A DNA stretch of 64,000 nt from Vesta saturnalis (lineage: Eukaryota; Arthropoda; Insecta; Coleoptera; Lampyridae): NCBI GenBank assembly GCA_036346205.1, contig JARFJB010001166.1, positions 12,994,501 to 13,058,500 of the forward strand. Direction: 5' to 3'. Below, in pieces: positions 52,320 to 64,000 of this stretch. The translations under genes and the position numbers were made by a program. Below the pieces are notes generated by a model that was not told where the DNA came from, ran no database searches, and worked only from the letters and a program-made list of their open reading frames with translations. Position 1 is the stretch's first letter. Each line of letters starts with the position of its first letter.

Positions 52320-55000
52320 CTCTATGTATACCACTAGACCAATGGCGGTTTTAGATATCGAATGTATAAAGTGTGTTATCTACGTAAATGTTCGAATCAT
52401 ATAGAGATGTTTATGCTAACGTAACGATGCGGTTGAACATTACAAAATCCATAATCAATATTGAAAGAATGTATTTATTAGTAATAGATAATGACATTTA
52501 TCGATAAATATGTGATACATTGTAATTATTGACTTGAAGTGGTAAATAAAAAAACAATTAGCATCAAGTATATCGCGAGCTTATAGGTCAATGAAAGAGT
52601 GAGAAAGCATTCGGAGGACCAAGGAAGCCATCTACGCACGGTTACATTGAGGATCGTAAAATTAGAAGCAATGCATTTACTAGTTAAAAAATGATGACTT
52701 TACCGATAAATATGTAATACATGTTAATTAAATATTAAAACTGAGTACAGCAATTATAATAATATAATGAGTTAAATCTAAAAATCATCATGTGCTTTAC
52801 TTAATAATGAATTTGATAATAAATATCAACTCTAAAGAAACAAATTATATCATTGAATAACATCCTGTAAATGATGTAAATATTTATAAACAATGAATCA
52901 GGAGAAAGTGTGAGAATCTCTAGCTATGGTCGATGAAAGAGTGAGAAAGGGTTCGGAGGAACGAGAATGCAACTTACGCGCGACCAATATATTCTAATTA
53001 TTCTTATTCAAAGAAAAAAATGCATTTACTAGTTTACTAATAATGAACATTTTAGTTGTAAAATTAACTGTTAGAGAAATATAGATAAATACGTAATTAC
53101 ATTGTATTCTAAAAAATAACTCTTGATGAATGTCCGTTAATAGACAATTTAACAATGCACAGTAAGTACTTTCCTTCAAGTATTTTGCACTATATAAACA
53201 CTTTTGTACTTTTTAGAAATAATCCATCTAAAGTGTTGTGGATCAATTAGCGAGAAGTCACTGTTTTACGTTTACCTCCTATCATAGTGTTTTTAATCCG
53301 ATTGAACTAATTTGATGGCAGAACCATCGAAAACTGCTCAAGTATGTGGCGAGAAGCACTGTAATTGATAACTCTAGAAATGTGACACAAAACATACTTG
53401 CTTAAAAAATAAGGCGTTGGATAATAAATATGTAATTACATTTTAGTTGTAGAATTAAGCAGTAAATTGAATAATAATGTATATTAATTCTGATGGTGAG
53501 AGTTTGCATTTCATTTTTCCGAATACTTTCTCTCTCTAACACTTACTCTGACAAGTTCTCTCACCGAACAAATGAAAATCCGTCTGCTGTACATAAATAC
53601 GTAATTACATTGTATTCTAAAAAAATTGTTGATAAATGTCTGTTAGAGAAATGTAGGATATAAAAATTAGATAAAATAATATGAACCTAAATAAATATAA
53701 TAATGTAGAAAGTGCGAATATAAATGTTTACTTTCACGTCATATACAGAAATGTGAATAGGAGGAAGATCGAGATTGAGTCGATGAAAAAATGAGAAAGT
53801 ATTCGTAGGAACGAAGATGCACTCTACTCGTGGTCAAATTGAACATCATAAAATTAGAAGCAATGCATTTTCTAACGAGAAATGTAGGATATAAAAAATA
53901 ACATGAATTTAAAATAAATATATTGGTTTTAAATATATAGTATAAACATTATTTGTCGATAATTCAGTTAAATTGTTCAAATTAGTTTCTTTATTAGAAT
54001 ATAATGCACGATTCGGGCAGTTTACATTTCGATTTTCCGAATACTGTCTCTATCTAACACAGATTCTGACTTGAAAATTATAAAATGGCTATTGAAAAAT
54101 TTTATATAAAAATAGTATCGATAAATATGCAATACATTTTTAATTATTCACTTAAAGTAATAAATTATAAAAGAGAATTTGATGTTATGCACTTCAATGA
54201 TAAATAATTGCATTCGATGATAAATATTAATTACATTTTAGTTGCAGAATTAATCTAAAAAATAATTGTTAATAAATGTCCATTAATTAATATCTATGCG
54301 CATAATAAAATTATATGTAAGGTAGCATAAGCAGTATACATTTATTAGTTAAAGAATAATCCATGTGTATATATGGATTACGATGGTGAGAGTTTGCATT
54401 TCATTTTTCCGAATACCTTCTCCCTCTAGCACTGACTCTGACAAGTTCTCTCACCAACCAAATAAAAATCCGCCTGCTGTAGGAAGAGTGAGAAAGTAAA
54501 TACATGTCTGTTAATAAATATCTATTTGGATAATAAAATCATAAACGTAAATTTTAAAATAATTCATGTATGAAATTATATCGAAAAATTTATAGAAAAT
54601 TTACAATGTGATCTTAATGAAAAAGAGACTAAGTGCGAGAATCTCTAGCTACGGTCGATGAAAGAGTGTGAAAGCATTCGGAGGATCAAGGATACACTCT
54701 ACTAAAATGTAATTAAATATTTATCATCGAATTGTATTCTAGAAGTTATGGATTCTAGCGATAAATATAGGATATAAAAATTAGTAGTAATTATTAAAAA
54801 AAATTAAATAATAAAGCAATGATAAAATCGATATTGAAAAAATTAGATATAAAAATAATATCGATAAATATACAATACATTTTTGATTATTCACTTAAAG
54901 TAATAAATTATATAAATAAATTATATCCGCATCGAGCTTATCTATGAATAACATCCAGCGCTGTAGAAACGCAGACACATCCGGAGTTAGTGTGATTTCT
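52320..55000. repeat. AT-rich field of scattered direct and inverted modules
   Basis: No coding sequence. Module 1 (CGATGAAAGAGTGAGAAAG.ATTCGGAGGA) is at about 52,590, 52,930, 53,780 and 54,656. Module 2 (TTTTCCGAATAC.TTCTC.CTCTA) is at about 53,516, 54,035 and 54,404; its core is the reverse complement of module 1. A third module, GATAAATAYGYAATACATT, recurs at least eight times between them. This looks like a decayed complex satellite or foldback-element cluster. Confidence 0.65.
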
Positions 55001-55501
55001 TATCAGTGCTATTCAAAATTTATATTAGTAAACTGTACCATTTTTATTAAAGAAGATAATGATTTCGATTGAATAATTGCGCAATAATAATAAGTAACGT
55101 TTTCTTTTGTTAAAATCGGAAAGTGTGCTTAGTGCATACAATTATTGTTCTACGTTAATATGAATTGTTTTGATAATAAATATAAATAAAATTGAACGTC
55201 AATTATGTTAATTTCAATAAAAGTAAATTAAAATCAATGTACTTGTTGCACGTAATACAGAAAATAAAAGTGATCATATTCTAAATAGAAGTAATTTGCA
55301 AAATTGGTGGCGATTCCAACATTTAGTACATCATAAATATTAATGGAGGATTCATAGCAGGCAGATATAGTAAACCAGTGCATCCAATTAAGACAATTCT
55401 AGACCATACCATTGTATGAATACTTCAGGCTAATATTAGGGTTTGGTCATGATGCATGTTTATTTATATTTAAACAATTAATAGCGGAATATTTGCTAAG
55501 T
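55001..55501. other. Unassigned AT-rich DNA
   Basis: No gene or repeat recognised. Confidence 0.5.
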
Positions 55502-55800
55502 AGTGGTAAAGTAGTGACAGGCCCCGTTGCTGATTATGTCGTGACGGTAGACAAATAACTGTCCGGTAGTAGGACGATACCGTTAATAGGGAATGCTACA
55601 TCGTCCGGGGCACGATTTTGCCAGTAAACGGTCTGCTCGCTATGGTATTACTCAAGAAAACAATACAATTGCCTCGGATCGACCTGGCTACAAGGGGCGG
55701 TCAAGGTCGAAACAGAATGAAAAATAAATTATGAGGGAGGGATTGTTTTGCCTACCCCGCAAGGGAATGGCGTGAAGGTTAAGTTAAGTGGTAAAGTAGT
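55502..55800 (+). mobile_element. Short retroposon with 14-bp target-site duplications
   Basis: The 14-mer AGTGGTAAAGTAGT is found at 55,502-55,515 and exactly again at 55,787-55,800, bracketing a 271-bp insert that is much more GC-rich than its surroundings (starting GACAGGCCCCGTTGC, ending GGTTAAGTTA). Long identical duplications imply target-primed insertion and recency. No poly(A). It could be a SINE or the 3' end of a non-LTR element whose 3' UTR lacks a poly(A) tail. No protein seen. Confidence 0.75.
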
Positions 55801-56180
55801 ACATTAATTAAAAACAAATACATTATTATATCAATTTCAATTTATGCTTACCTATTTAAATGATGAATCTTTTTCTTGTGCAATTTATTCGTAATCACAA
55901 ATACAACTATGAACCAGATGTTTAAAGAGGGCGCTGAATACGTTGAGAAGTATATAACCATATATTAAATGTATTTACATCAATCATGATTAGCATCAAA
56001 TGCCAATGTCGTGAAATGTTGAAGTAAACGTTACTCGGCCGTACGTGCATTTACAGCTTTGGTCCATGATTCACTTGCGTAGCACATCCACGTAACGAAT
56101 CAATTTTATTTGCACACTACTACTTAAATACCTTAACAACTTCCACATCTACTTCAAACCCCCTTTCTGTGACTTGCTTT
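55801..56180. other. Unassigned DNA
   Basis: No gene or repeat recognised. Confidence 0.5.
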
Positions 56181-56310
56181 TTATATTTTTAGAGTTGACC
56201 TTGACTAACTTCAACACAGAAATTCATATAACGTGGTCCAGAATCGACCTATGACTTCTTTAAGCTTGATGCTGCTAACCTGCAGGTGAAAACTGATTTC
56301 GAGGAATTAA

Positions 56311-56705
<395 letters not shown>

Positions 56706-57644
56706 GCCTTAACTCGACCAAATTCTAAGAATTACTTGGTGACCATGAAAATTTCCCCCACGACCATATTTCAGATCGAGCGCTGTTTTTATATTTCTAA
56801 GAATTGTAATATACCATTTGACCTTGGTCTGATTTTTAGCATAGACAACCTATCATTCTACTTGTTTTCATAAATTGATTCTGGTTTCATATATTTCTAA
56901 GGATTGCAGGTGACCTTGGTATTCACCCGCGCATGTGCAAAGCCACTTACAAGAGTCATTGATTAGGAATGCTTATTTTGCAGTTTCCAAGAATTTGACT
57001 GAATTTAAACAATACACGAACCACTTAACCTTGACCTACTTTCACGAACAGATTCTATTTTCAGATTTCTAAGAATTGTAATATGATACCAGAAAAAGTT
57101 TACCTTGAATAGCTTGACTCAGTTTAGCCAATACGAGAACCACTTAATCTTGACCCAATAAACTTTAACCTTGGACGTGTATTTCTTAGAAATATAATAT
57201 GATACCCCTCACGAGCTGATTCTATGTTTAGATTTCTAAGAATATGACACCCCTTCCCATCAATAAACTTTGACCTTGAAAATGGATTTCTAAGAAATGT
57301 AATTTGATACCCCTACAAGTCAATTATCTCTATTGACCTTGAACAGTTTAGATTTCTATGAATTGAACATCTTTGGTTTGACCTTGAGGCGCTCCCGAAA
57401 GACGACCTTCAATACAGATATCCGTATACTTGGGTGGGGTCAGGATCATATGACACTACCCCCATTTAGCAAACACAACACCTTAACCTTGACCTACTTA
57501 TTAGCATGGACACAAATCCACTCATCAAATTTCTACATTTCACCCTAACGATTCACAAAATTTCATTTTTAGAATTTTTAGAGATCCTGAAAAACCGTCA
57601 AAACAAAGGGAGTGACCTTGACCTATACTGTGGCGGGTCAGGAC

Positions 57645-57760
57645 CGGCCATACGTACACGATGGCTTAACTGGCTTGACATGCTAATTTCTGTAAGCCAG
57701 AAACTGGCTATCCGTACACGACGGATTAACTGTCTTGACATGTACATTTCCTACACTGCG
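57645..57760 (+). repeat. Two-copy tandem repeat
   Basis: CGTACACGATGGCTTAACTG with GCTTGACATG at about 57,654, and CGTACACGACGGATTAACTG with TCTTGACATG at about 57,714. A third partial copy (ATACATACACGACAGAT) lies near 57,780. Confidence 0.7.
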
Positions 57761-57900
57761 GCGGCGGGTCTGAACCGACCATACATACACGACAGATCTT
57801 GCCGACAAGGTCAAAATATTGTCGGCAAACATCAAAAGATTTGGCCCGGGCAATTGCCAAAATACGGTTCCCACAATTTCTGAAACCGCGTGACCTTAAA

Positions 57901-59215
57901 AAGATTAATAAACTGACAACGCCGCATAACCTCGATCTGTGGCAACACTCTGAAGGAAGCTAGAAGTGACATAGCTATGCCTTGAACATATTTCAACTTG
58001 TCAAATACTGTGGTTTGTATAATACACTGTATTCTCAATGCACTCGTTTATAGTTAACTCTTTTTTTCACAGGGAAATATACGTGATCTAATAGTGTGCT
58101 GGTAAGTAAATCTACATGTTCAAGTACATTGATCTATTTATTTGAGTGTTAAACGTAATTCTCCATGCTACATTATCATATACCATCTTTCTATTTTAAG
58201 GGATGTCATAAATAGCTATTTTTGCTACAAGTGAGCAAAGGGTGCCGTTTCGTATCGAGTGGCGCAATAGAGAAAACGTCACAATATTCAAGAGTGCCAA
58301 ACATGATTTTTTCTATTTTGTAGACTCTGCATCTTCTGTCGGGGTACAATTTATTTCTTCTGATGACTAACTCATATTAAAAACAATTTTGCGAAAGTAC
58401 TGCGTACAAACGACGTTTCAGAAAATTCTTAACCTACAAAAATTACAGAAAATAGAAATTGCAACATGCGAGCGTAAAAACAATTTTACTTTGCTCACTA
58501 GTGAGTAAAATTGAATTTTGCTCACTGTGAGAAAAAGATTTATATACAGTATCAACATAATCAAACTAAAACAGGTATCTGTTCATTTATAATACAATGC
58601 CAAGAATAAAAAATTGGAGCTTAAATAAACTATAGCAATGTCACTTAAATAGGGTATACTAATGCTAAACTGCCACCCGTCAAGTACATTTCCCAGAATA
58701 TACAGTGAGCTTTGTATTTTACTTTAGTTTCCCATGCACCAAAAACCTTAAAATTACAAATTTTGGTTTACGCTAGGAGAGATGACTCAAAATGCTTCCT
58801 TTCTCCTTTAAATCGGTCCTTTTTAGGTTCATTACTTACATAATAGAAACAATTCCAGAAAAATATAGTTAATTTTCGTATAAAATTTTCTTTGGACGAT
58901 ATTTTAGGTTAGGAACAAGATATCGAGATGCGATTTTCACGAGCTTGTTTAGGCATCATTTAGCTACTTGTTCATGAAAAAAAGTCATACCAATGCATTT
59001 AATTTTTTTGCGAAAATTAACCGTTTCTGTCGGAATGTCGAACAAAGCCCTCTAGCGACGACATGTGAAACTAACAAAACTTTAAATATTATAACATTTT
59101 TATCCCAAGAATAGCTCATTTCAATGCACTCAAGTTAAAATCGGCTGCCGTTTCGAAGATACAGGGGTTATTTAAGGAAAAGAAATAAAATTCCAGTTTG
59201 GGTGTGGTTGACAAC
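57901..59215. other. Unassigned DNA
   Basis: No coding similarity found. A small palindrome, TTGCTCACTAGTGAGTAAA, lies at about 58,489-58,507. Confidence 0.45.
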
Positions 59216-59219
59216 ATAA

Positions 59220-59830
59220 AAGCATTGTTAATGCAATATATTGCGCAACATTAAAATAAGGATTACATCACCTTGGTTTGCATTTTCGCATTTATTTCTG
59301 TAATACCAGGGGTTCTCAAGAATTATTATATTTAGTGACAGGTATTTAAAATTTTAACCATTATTTAGTAATTTAAAGCTATAACTAGTTTTTAAGATAT
59401 ATTTTATATAACCCTAATTTAACTGTTAGTAAACATAGTCTGTACATTTTTTATTTTTTACATTTTGATAAAATTTTTATTGTAAAACTCGGTTTAGTTA
59501 TTCCGAGCATAATTAAACAATAACTTGGCGTCCGAGAAGATCATTTTTATTAGTGCATTTTTATTATTTATGTTAAGTGAAAATAAGACTGCAGAAATTG
59601 TGGTAAATATGCAAATCTAAAGAATGAACCACTCTACGTTAATCTACCGATTTGAGTCAAAGGCATTATTTTTGGTGAATGGTTTGTATCTCTAGTTAGT
59701 TTGACGATTTGTTTCGGAGAACACTTTTACATTTATTTCTTCATTATATTATTAAAACACTTTTTATATATTTTATACTTTATACGATTACCATTTACAC
59801 GATCTACATTATAACTTCTACCAACAAATT
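59220..59830 (+). repeat. Tc1-like element 5' region, further copy
   Basis: Matches 42,540-43,110 end to end: GGATTACATCACCTTGG, GTTTAGTTATTCCGAGCAT, TTGGCGTCCGAG, the gene start (MLSENKTAEIVV) and TTGGTGAATGG with a donor-like GTTTGT. Coding similarity stops soon after, so it is a truncated copy or non-autonomous derivative. Confidence 0.7.
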
Positions 59831-59959
59831 AAAACGTATTCCTTCTCTTGGGGTTGTTGTGGGACTTACAGTTTACTCTGCAACTCCATCTCCCGTTCTT
59901 CACGAAATTCTACAAACATGTACAAATTAATGTCCAGAAAACGAACCATTTATTATTTA

Positions 59960-60290
59960 AAATCAAATTTACCATCTGCATTTGTGATGCCAAACTCATT
60001 TGTAGTTGGCAGCCCTTTGGATAAGACCCACAAACCGACAACATCTACCAATTTCTGATCAGATTCGTTTAGGTCCTGTCCTTGCCGTATTTTTATACAA
60101 ACAGGTTTCCATTCAGTAAAGGACTGTTTCATGCGTCTGCGGTTTTTTGTATAACCCCCGCAGAATTAGCGCATTGGGCGGCATCTTCCCAAGATCTTTT
60201 TGTTGGAGAGTTCCTTTTCCCGTTTTTAGTACATTATTATCATTAATGTAACGTAATAATGCAGACAATTGCTGCATATTAACTTTTTTT
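59960..60290 (-). pseudogene. Possible zeste/MADF-like DNA-binding domain remnant
   Basis: On the minus strand: VNMQQLSALLRYINDNN, NSPTKRSWEDAAQCANSAGG, RRRMKQSFTEWK, then DVVGLWVLSKGLPTTNEFG. The order and spacing resemble the insect zeste-type Myb/SANT-like domain (regulatory genes and transposon accessory proteins). A frame shift lies in the run of G near 60,155. Start not located. Weak recognition by eye only. Confidence 0.35.
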
Positions 60291-60767
60291 TGGGTCCTAT
60301 CTAAAAGTAGTACACGGTTTCGAAATTTTTTTATTATATTACATTTTTATGCAATTAAAATCACTTTGTAGGTTAGAAATTAACCAGGCGTAGTTCAAAT
60401 GGTCGCGAATTCCGCGATTGACATGTTTACATATTGTATTTAAAGTCAATCAATAGTTGACAAGAATCAACATATTCAAGTCAATAATAAGAAAAGCAGT
60501 TCGAGAATAGCAAAAACGAAAAATATTGAAATGAACATTGAAATCAAATATTGATATATGTCAAGGTCAAGAATTTTATAGAATAGGGCTGAATATGCAA
60601 AAAATTAATAAATTTGTTGGTTTCTGGTGTACGTCATACAACTCTTTTCATAAGTAGATAATTAATAATAAAGTTGTGCAATTTGGACTACTAAACATAG
60701 ATCCTTAAATACTGGCAACACTGCTTAAAGTTTCATACATTCTTGTAACGAAGGGGTGTAATAAAAC

Positions 60768-60978
60768 GAGCGTCTCGCGACAGTAAAATTTTTGGTTGTA
60801 ATCGTGATAATGTAATTTTAATCTGTTTAAAAAATAGAAATTAAAAAGACAAACGAAAATCTACGGTAATCTAGGATCCTCTCAATGGATTGTACAGTAT
60901 CGTAGGCATCTTAGGCTACAATAAATTTTAGCTTTTTTTTGTGGTAATGACAGCTAAAAATTTTACTGTTGCGAGATT
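60768..60978. repeat. Small inverted-repeat element
   Basis: TCTCGCGACAGTAAAATTTT at about 60,772 is matched in reverse by AAAATTTTACTGTTGCGAGA at about 60,956-60,975. About 150 bp of AT-rich sequence between. Probably a MITE. Confidence 0.65.
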
Positions 60979-60983
60979 TTCGT

Positions 60984-61154
60984 CAAACAGGCGGCTGTGA
61001 TAATACTGACATCTAGCGATAGCTATTCTTTAGTCCAAACGTGCTCTACTAGTTTAACATTGAAAATAGTATTTGAGTATCGTATGCCAAAACTACTGTA
61101 ACATATGGAAGATAGCCATCGCTAGATGTCAGTATTATCGTAGCCATCCTGTTT
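60984..61154. repeat. MITE with about 45-bp terminal inverted repeats
   Basis: Left end CAAACAGGCGGCTGTGATAA and inner ACTGACATCTAGCGATAGCT; right end is the reverse complement (AGCCATCGCTAGATGTCAGT ... ATCCTGTTTG). Total about 171 bp; no coding capacity. Confidence 0.75.
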
Positions 61155-61369
61155 GCACCTCTTTCTTGTATGTGTACTACTACCATTGGGGCTCTGGTTA
61201 ATTGCATAAACAATATTACTACCACACTCTTGTAACCAATAAAAAAAAGTTAAAAGCCTCATGTTTAGTAGCAAATATTTGAAAAATTAATGGCCCTTTT
61301 GGTAATAATTTCAATGTTTATACAAATTTTAATTGGATAAAGATGTGAAATTATTTGTTAGATTTCAAC

Positions 61370-62559
61370 ATGGCTACCGAGGTTGATAAAAAAATTATAA
61401 AATTGGAACCTAAAGAAGAAGGCCAAGTTAACTTATTCCTTACTCAGCAACATACAATTATAAACAGTGATACAAAACAAGAAATTAGTTTCAGTTCTAA
61501 TAACATATGTGAATTTGGAGATGTTTCCAACATTAAAGAAGAAATCGATTCATACTCTACAACACAGATAAATACAATTGAGACAGATTCTAATGTAAAA
61601 CTATGTGCGTTTAAAATATACAGCTGTGACAAATGTGACTATTCAACCAAATTAAAATGTAACTTAATGTATCATCTTGACACGCATACTACACATTGTA
61701 ATTCTGACCAATCTGACCAATGCAAATATTCTACAAAATGGAAAAATAAATTAAAAGTTCATCAGTTGATTCAACCTTCAAACAATAATTATAAATGTGA
61801 TCAATGTGGCTATTCAACAAAATTGAAGGGTAGATTAAAAACATCAATTAATTCACTTCAAATATTAAATACAAATGTGATGAATGTGACTTTTCAACAA
61901 TATTTAAGGGCAATTTAAAAAAGCATCAATTAATTCACACTTCAACTATTAATTACAAATGTGATCAATGTGACTATTCAACAAAATTGAAGTACTATTT
62001 AAAAACTCATCAATTACATCACATTTCAAATACTAATTATAAATGTGATCATTGTGACTATTCAACAACATGGAAGAGCAATCTGAAATGTCATATTTTA
62101 ATTCACACTTCAACCAAGTATAAATGTGATCAATGTGGCTATACAACAACATGGAGGGGCAGTTTAAAAAATCATCTTTCAATCCACACTTCAAATACTG
62201 ACTATAAATGTAATCAATGTGACTTTTCTACAAATTTAATACGTAGACTAAAAAATCATAAATCAGTTCACGCCACAAATGTTCATTATGAATGTGACCA
62301 ATGTCACTTTTCAACAAAGTTCAAGGGCAATTTGAAAAAGCATCAATTAATTCACACTTCAATTATTAATTACAAATGTGGTCAATGTGACTATTCAACA
62401 GTGTGGAAGAGTAATTTAAAAAGTCATATTTTAATTCACAACTCAAATGCTTACTATAAATGTGATCAATGTCTTTATTCAACAAAACGGAAAAGCAGTT
62501 TAAAGAAGCATTATTTAATTCACTCTTCAAATATTGATTACAAACGTGAAACGTTATAA
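61370..62559 (+). pseudogene. C2H2 zinc-finger protein gene 3 (one frameshift region)
   Basis: Third family member. Start at ATG 61,370 (MATEVDKKIIKLEPKEEGQV) chosen by alignment with genes 1 and 2. The N-terminal acidic/Asn-rich region is followed by CDKCDYSTKLKCNLMYH (about 61,626), one degenerate finger, one regular finger (about 61,795), then two 2-base deletions at about 61,838-61,852 that shift the frame. Fingers resume at about 61,871 in the new frame: roughly nine more to 62,540, ending KRETL and TAA 62,559. With the shift ignored it would have about 12 fingers. Most complete of the three; probably a nuclear DNA-binding protein. Whether it is dead or mis-assembled cannot be told from the sequence. 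Confidence 0.82.
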
Positions 62560-62830
62560 ATTAACTATTCTACAAAATTGTAGTACTGTCTAAAACAAGA
62601 CGTTTCCACACATTAACCTATTCGTAATGTTCAATCATGTGTGAGTGAGTGACACGATGTGTGACATTATTGAAAGTGTGATAAATGCTGTCCAATTATA
62701 TTAGTTTTATTACCTAATTTTCTTTATGATAAATAAATAAAAATTTAAAATTTACCTTTACAAGTGTAATTATTAAAAATTTCAATTAAGCACCTGAGTT
62801 GTAATATAGCAAGGAGCGATTTTTTATTCC

Positions 62831-62990
62831 TTAACCCTTTGCGGCCTGAATTATGGGTTTAGCAAAAAAATAAATTTTTTTTGGGAAATTTTATTTATAA
62901 AGATGCACAAATGTGATTAATGAAAAAAAACAATGTTTTTAAAACTCAAGAATATAGAAAAAAAGGTGGTCTACCGTAAGGACCACTAGG
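62831..62990 (-). repeat. piggyBac element terminus with TTAA target
   Basis: TTAA at 62,831-62,834 is directly followed by CCCTTTGCGGCC, the usual form of piggyBac terminal inverted repeats (TTAA-CCCTTT/C...). It lies about 170 bp beyond the stop of the transposase on its 3' side, as expected. The other end is outside the window. Confidence 0.8.
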
Positions 62991-63003
62991 CCACAAGGTC
63001 ATG

Positions 63004-64000
63004 TTACACCACATCATCGTGATGTAACTTGAAGCAATTTCTTTCCTTCTGCAGGCATAGTGGCACATTGCAACTTTGACACATAACATTAGAGCGATGC
63101 ACATCTTTCTTTGTGCTGCAATAATTGCACCTCCTCTTGGTAGAAAAAACAGGCATGTGAGCATTTTTGTCGTACCGTTTCTCTGGTAACACTGTAATTT
63201 TATAGTTGTTCGTAGGTTTGCTGCAGGAGGGTCTGCCTCTTCTTGGGGTTTTTGGTTTAGCACTAATAAGTCCTGTTGCTACAGAACGTCGGAGTTGTTT
63301 TAGTTATACACAGGTACCCTGAGATTTTGCCTTGAAAATGATAAAAGTATTTATGACACATAAGTCCAGAAAATAAAAAAATACTCTGTGCCACCATTTC
63401 TTACTCTTTCTAACTACTTCATGCAAAGACTTGAGCATATCTGCTTTGTCCACCCCTCCCATGTATCGGTTGTAGTCCTTTATGACTTGCGGGCAAGGAA
63501 TTTGTATTACCTCAATCCTGTTATCAACTTTCTGTTTTCTGTTGGCCAGTTCAACGTTAGCTGGACTATGAAAATTAGACCCCATCAGTACAGAGCGGTT
63601 ATCCTTCCATTTCAAACACATTATGCCATTTTTCAACATCCTGTAATCAATGTCTCCTTGCACCATATTTTTGTCACTTTCCAGTACAGGAAGGTGTTTT
63701 CTGTTTTGGCGCATTGTACCACATCCATAAATTTTTTCCTCTTGAAGCCGAATCAAGAGAGGTATCGAATTGAAATAGTTATCATAGAAAATTTTATGAT
63801 TTTTTCCTACGAGATCTCTACTCAAGTCTGTCACTACACGTTCCCCTAAATTATTTTCGGTGAGATTCTCCCTTTTTCCCGTATAAATCTGGAATTGATG
63901 TACAAAACCCGTTGTACTATCACCTCTTATCCATACCTTATATCCCCTTTTTATGGGCTTTTTTGGCATGTACTGTTTTATACTGGAGCGACTTTTAAAT
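63004..64000 (-). pseudogene. piggyBac transposase (5' end outside window, one in-frame stop)
   Basis: TTAA-specific cut-and-paste transposase, minus strand, entering from beyond 64,000. From the edge: SSIKQYMPKKPIKRGYKVW; GDSTTGFVHQF (first catalytic Asp); FYDNYFNSIPLL (second Asp, about 63,780); RYMGGVDKADM (third Asp, about 63,470). All three acidic residues are present. After KSQGTCV there is a single TAA (63,304-63,306), then the same frame continues with a basic stretch (TPRRGRPS) and the C-terminal cysteine-rich domain CNYCSTKK, CQSCNVPLC, NCFKLHH, ending at 63,004. The stop would remove the Cys-rich domain, which binds the terminal repeats in this family. Otherwise it looks young. Confidence 0.9.

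Noticed and set aside
63388..63849. Plus-strand 153-residue frame opposite the piggyBac transposase
   Set aside because: Antisense shadow of a well-supported minus-strand gene.

Overview
This window looks like an AT-rich insect (at least arthropod) nuclear genome region that is dense in transposable elements and gene-poor. The evidence is short GT-AG introns inside transposase genes, a C2H2 zinc-finger paralogue family, and a wide mix of eukaryotic transposons: Ty3/gypsy, Ty1/copia, a Jockey-type LINE, Penelope-like elements, several IS630-Tc1-mariner families, P-element-like and piggyBac. There are also AT-dinucleotide microsatellites. No operons, Shine-Dalgarno sites, CRISPR arrays, tRNA genes or rRNA genes were seen. 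No gene is clearly intact; almost every coding region carries at least one stop or frameshift.

Layout. 1.4-4.5 kb: decayed Ty3/gypsy element split by a roughly 600-bp palindromic insert. 4.9-6.0 kb: decayed mariner-like transposase. 6.57-8.2 kb: zinc-finger gene 1. 8.5-12.9 kb: repeat X copy 1, invaded by a mariner-like element (DD41D spacing) with terminal inverted repeats of about 475 bp. 12.9-18.2 kb: unit A, a virus-like unit with a protein-primed-type family B DNA polymerase, a cysteine-rich protein and a BIR (inhibitor-of-apoptosis-type) domain, ending in a Penelope GIY-YIG tail. 18.0-19.8 kb: two Penelope tails meeting tail to tail. 19.8-26.9 kb: repeat X copy 2, split at a (TA)n tract by 4.85 kb of diverged tandem duplication. 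26.9-29.4 kb: unrecognised DNA with two tandem-repeat blocks. 29.4-35.6 kb: unit B, the second copy of the virus-like unit. 36.3-37.8 kb: transposase with DD82E spacing and one small intron. 39.2-40.3 kb: P-element-like transposase remnant. 41.3-47.35 kb: a nest in which Tc1-like transposase pieces are interrupted by a copia element, itself interrupted by a Jockey LINE. 48.4-50.1 kb: zinc-finger gene 2. 50.2-51.2 kb: second copia fragment. 51.7-52.3 kb: GC-rich, promoter-like island. 52.5-55 kb: AT-rich repeat field. 55.5-55.8 kb: short retroposon with perfect 14-bp target duplications. 56.2-57.9 kb: field of ACCTTG motifs holding a large CA microsatellite. 59.2-60.3 kb: transposon fragment and a possible zeste-like DNA-binding remnant. 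60.8-61.15 kb: two small inverted-repeat elements. 61.4-62.6 kb: zinc-finger gene 3. 62.83-64.0 kb: nearly complete piggyBac transposase, cut by the window end.

The most interesting content is the duplicated virus-like unit. In both copies a polymerase gene is followed by a roughly 400-bp array of CAAGG motifs, a cysteine-rich/BIR coding region, and then an array of the same motif in the opposite orientation (CCTTG). The two copies share some inactivating changes and differ in others. I read this as an endogenised or transposon-borne DNA-virus-like element that was already partly broken when copied. The flanking arrays are candidates for replication or terminal control sequence, which is inference. 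The zinc-finger genes are the only candidates for host genes. Frameshifts in all three could be true decay or assembly indels.
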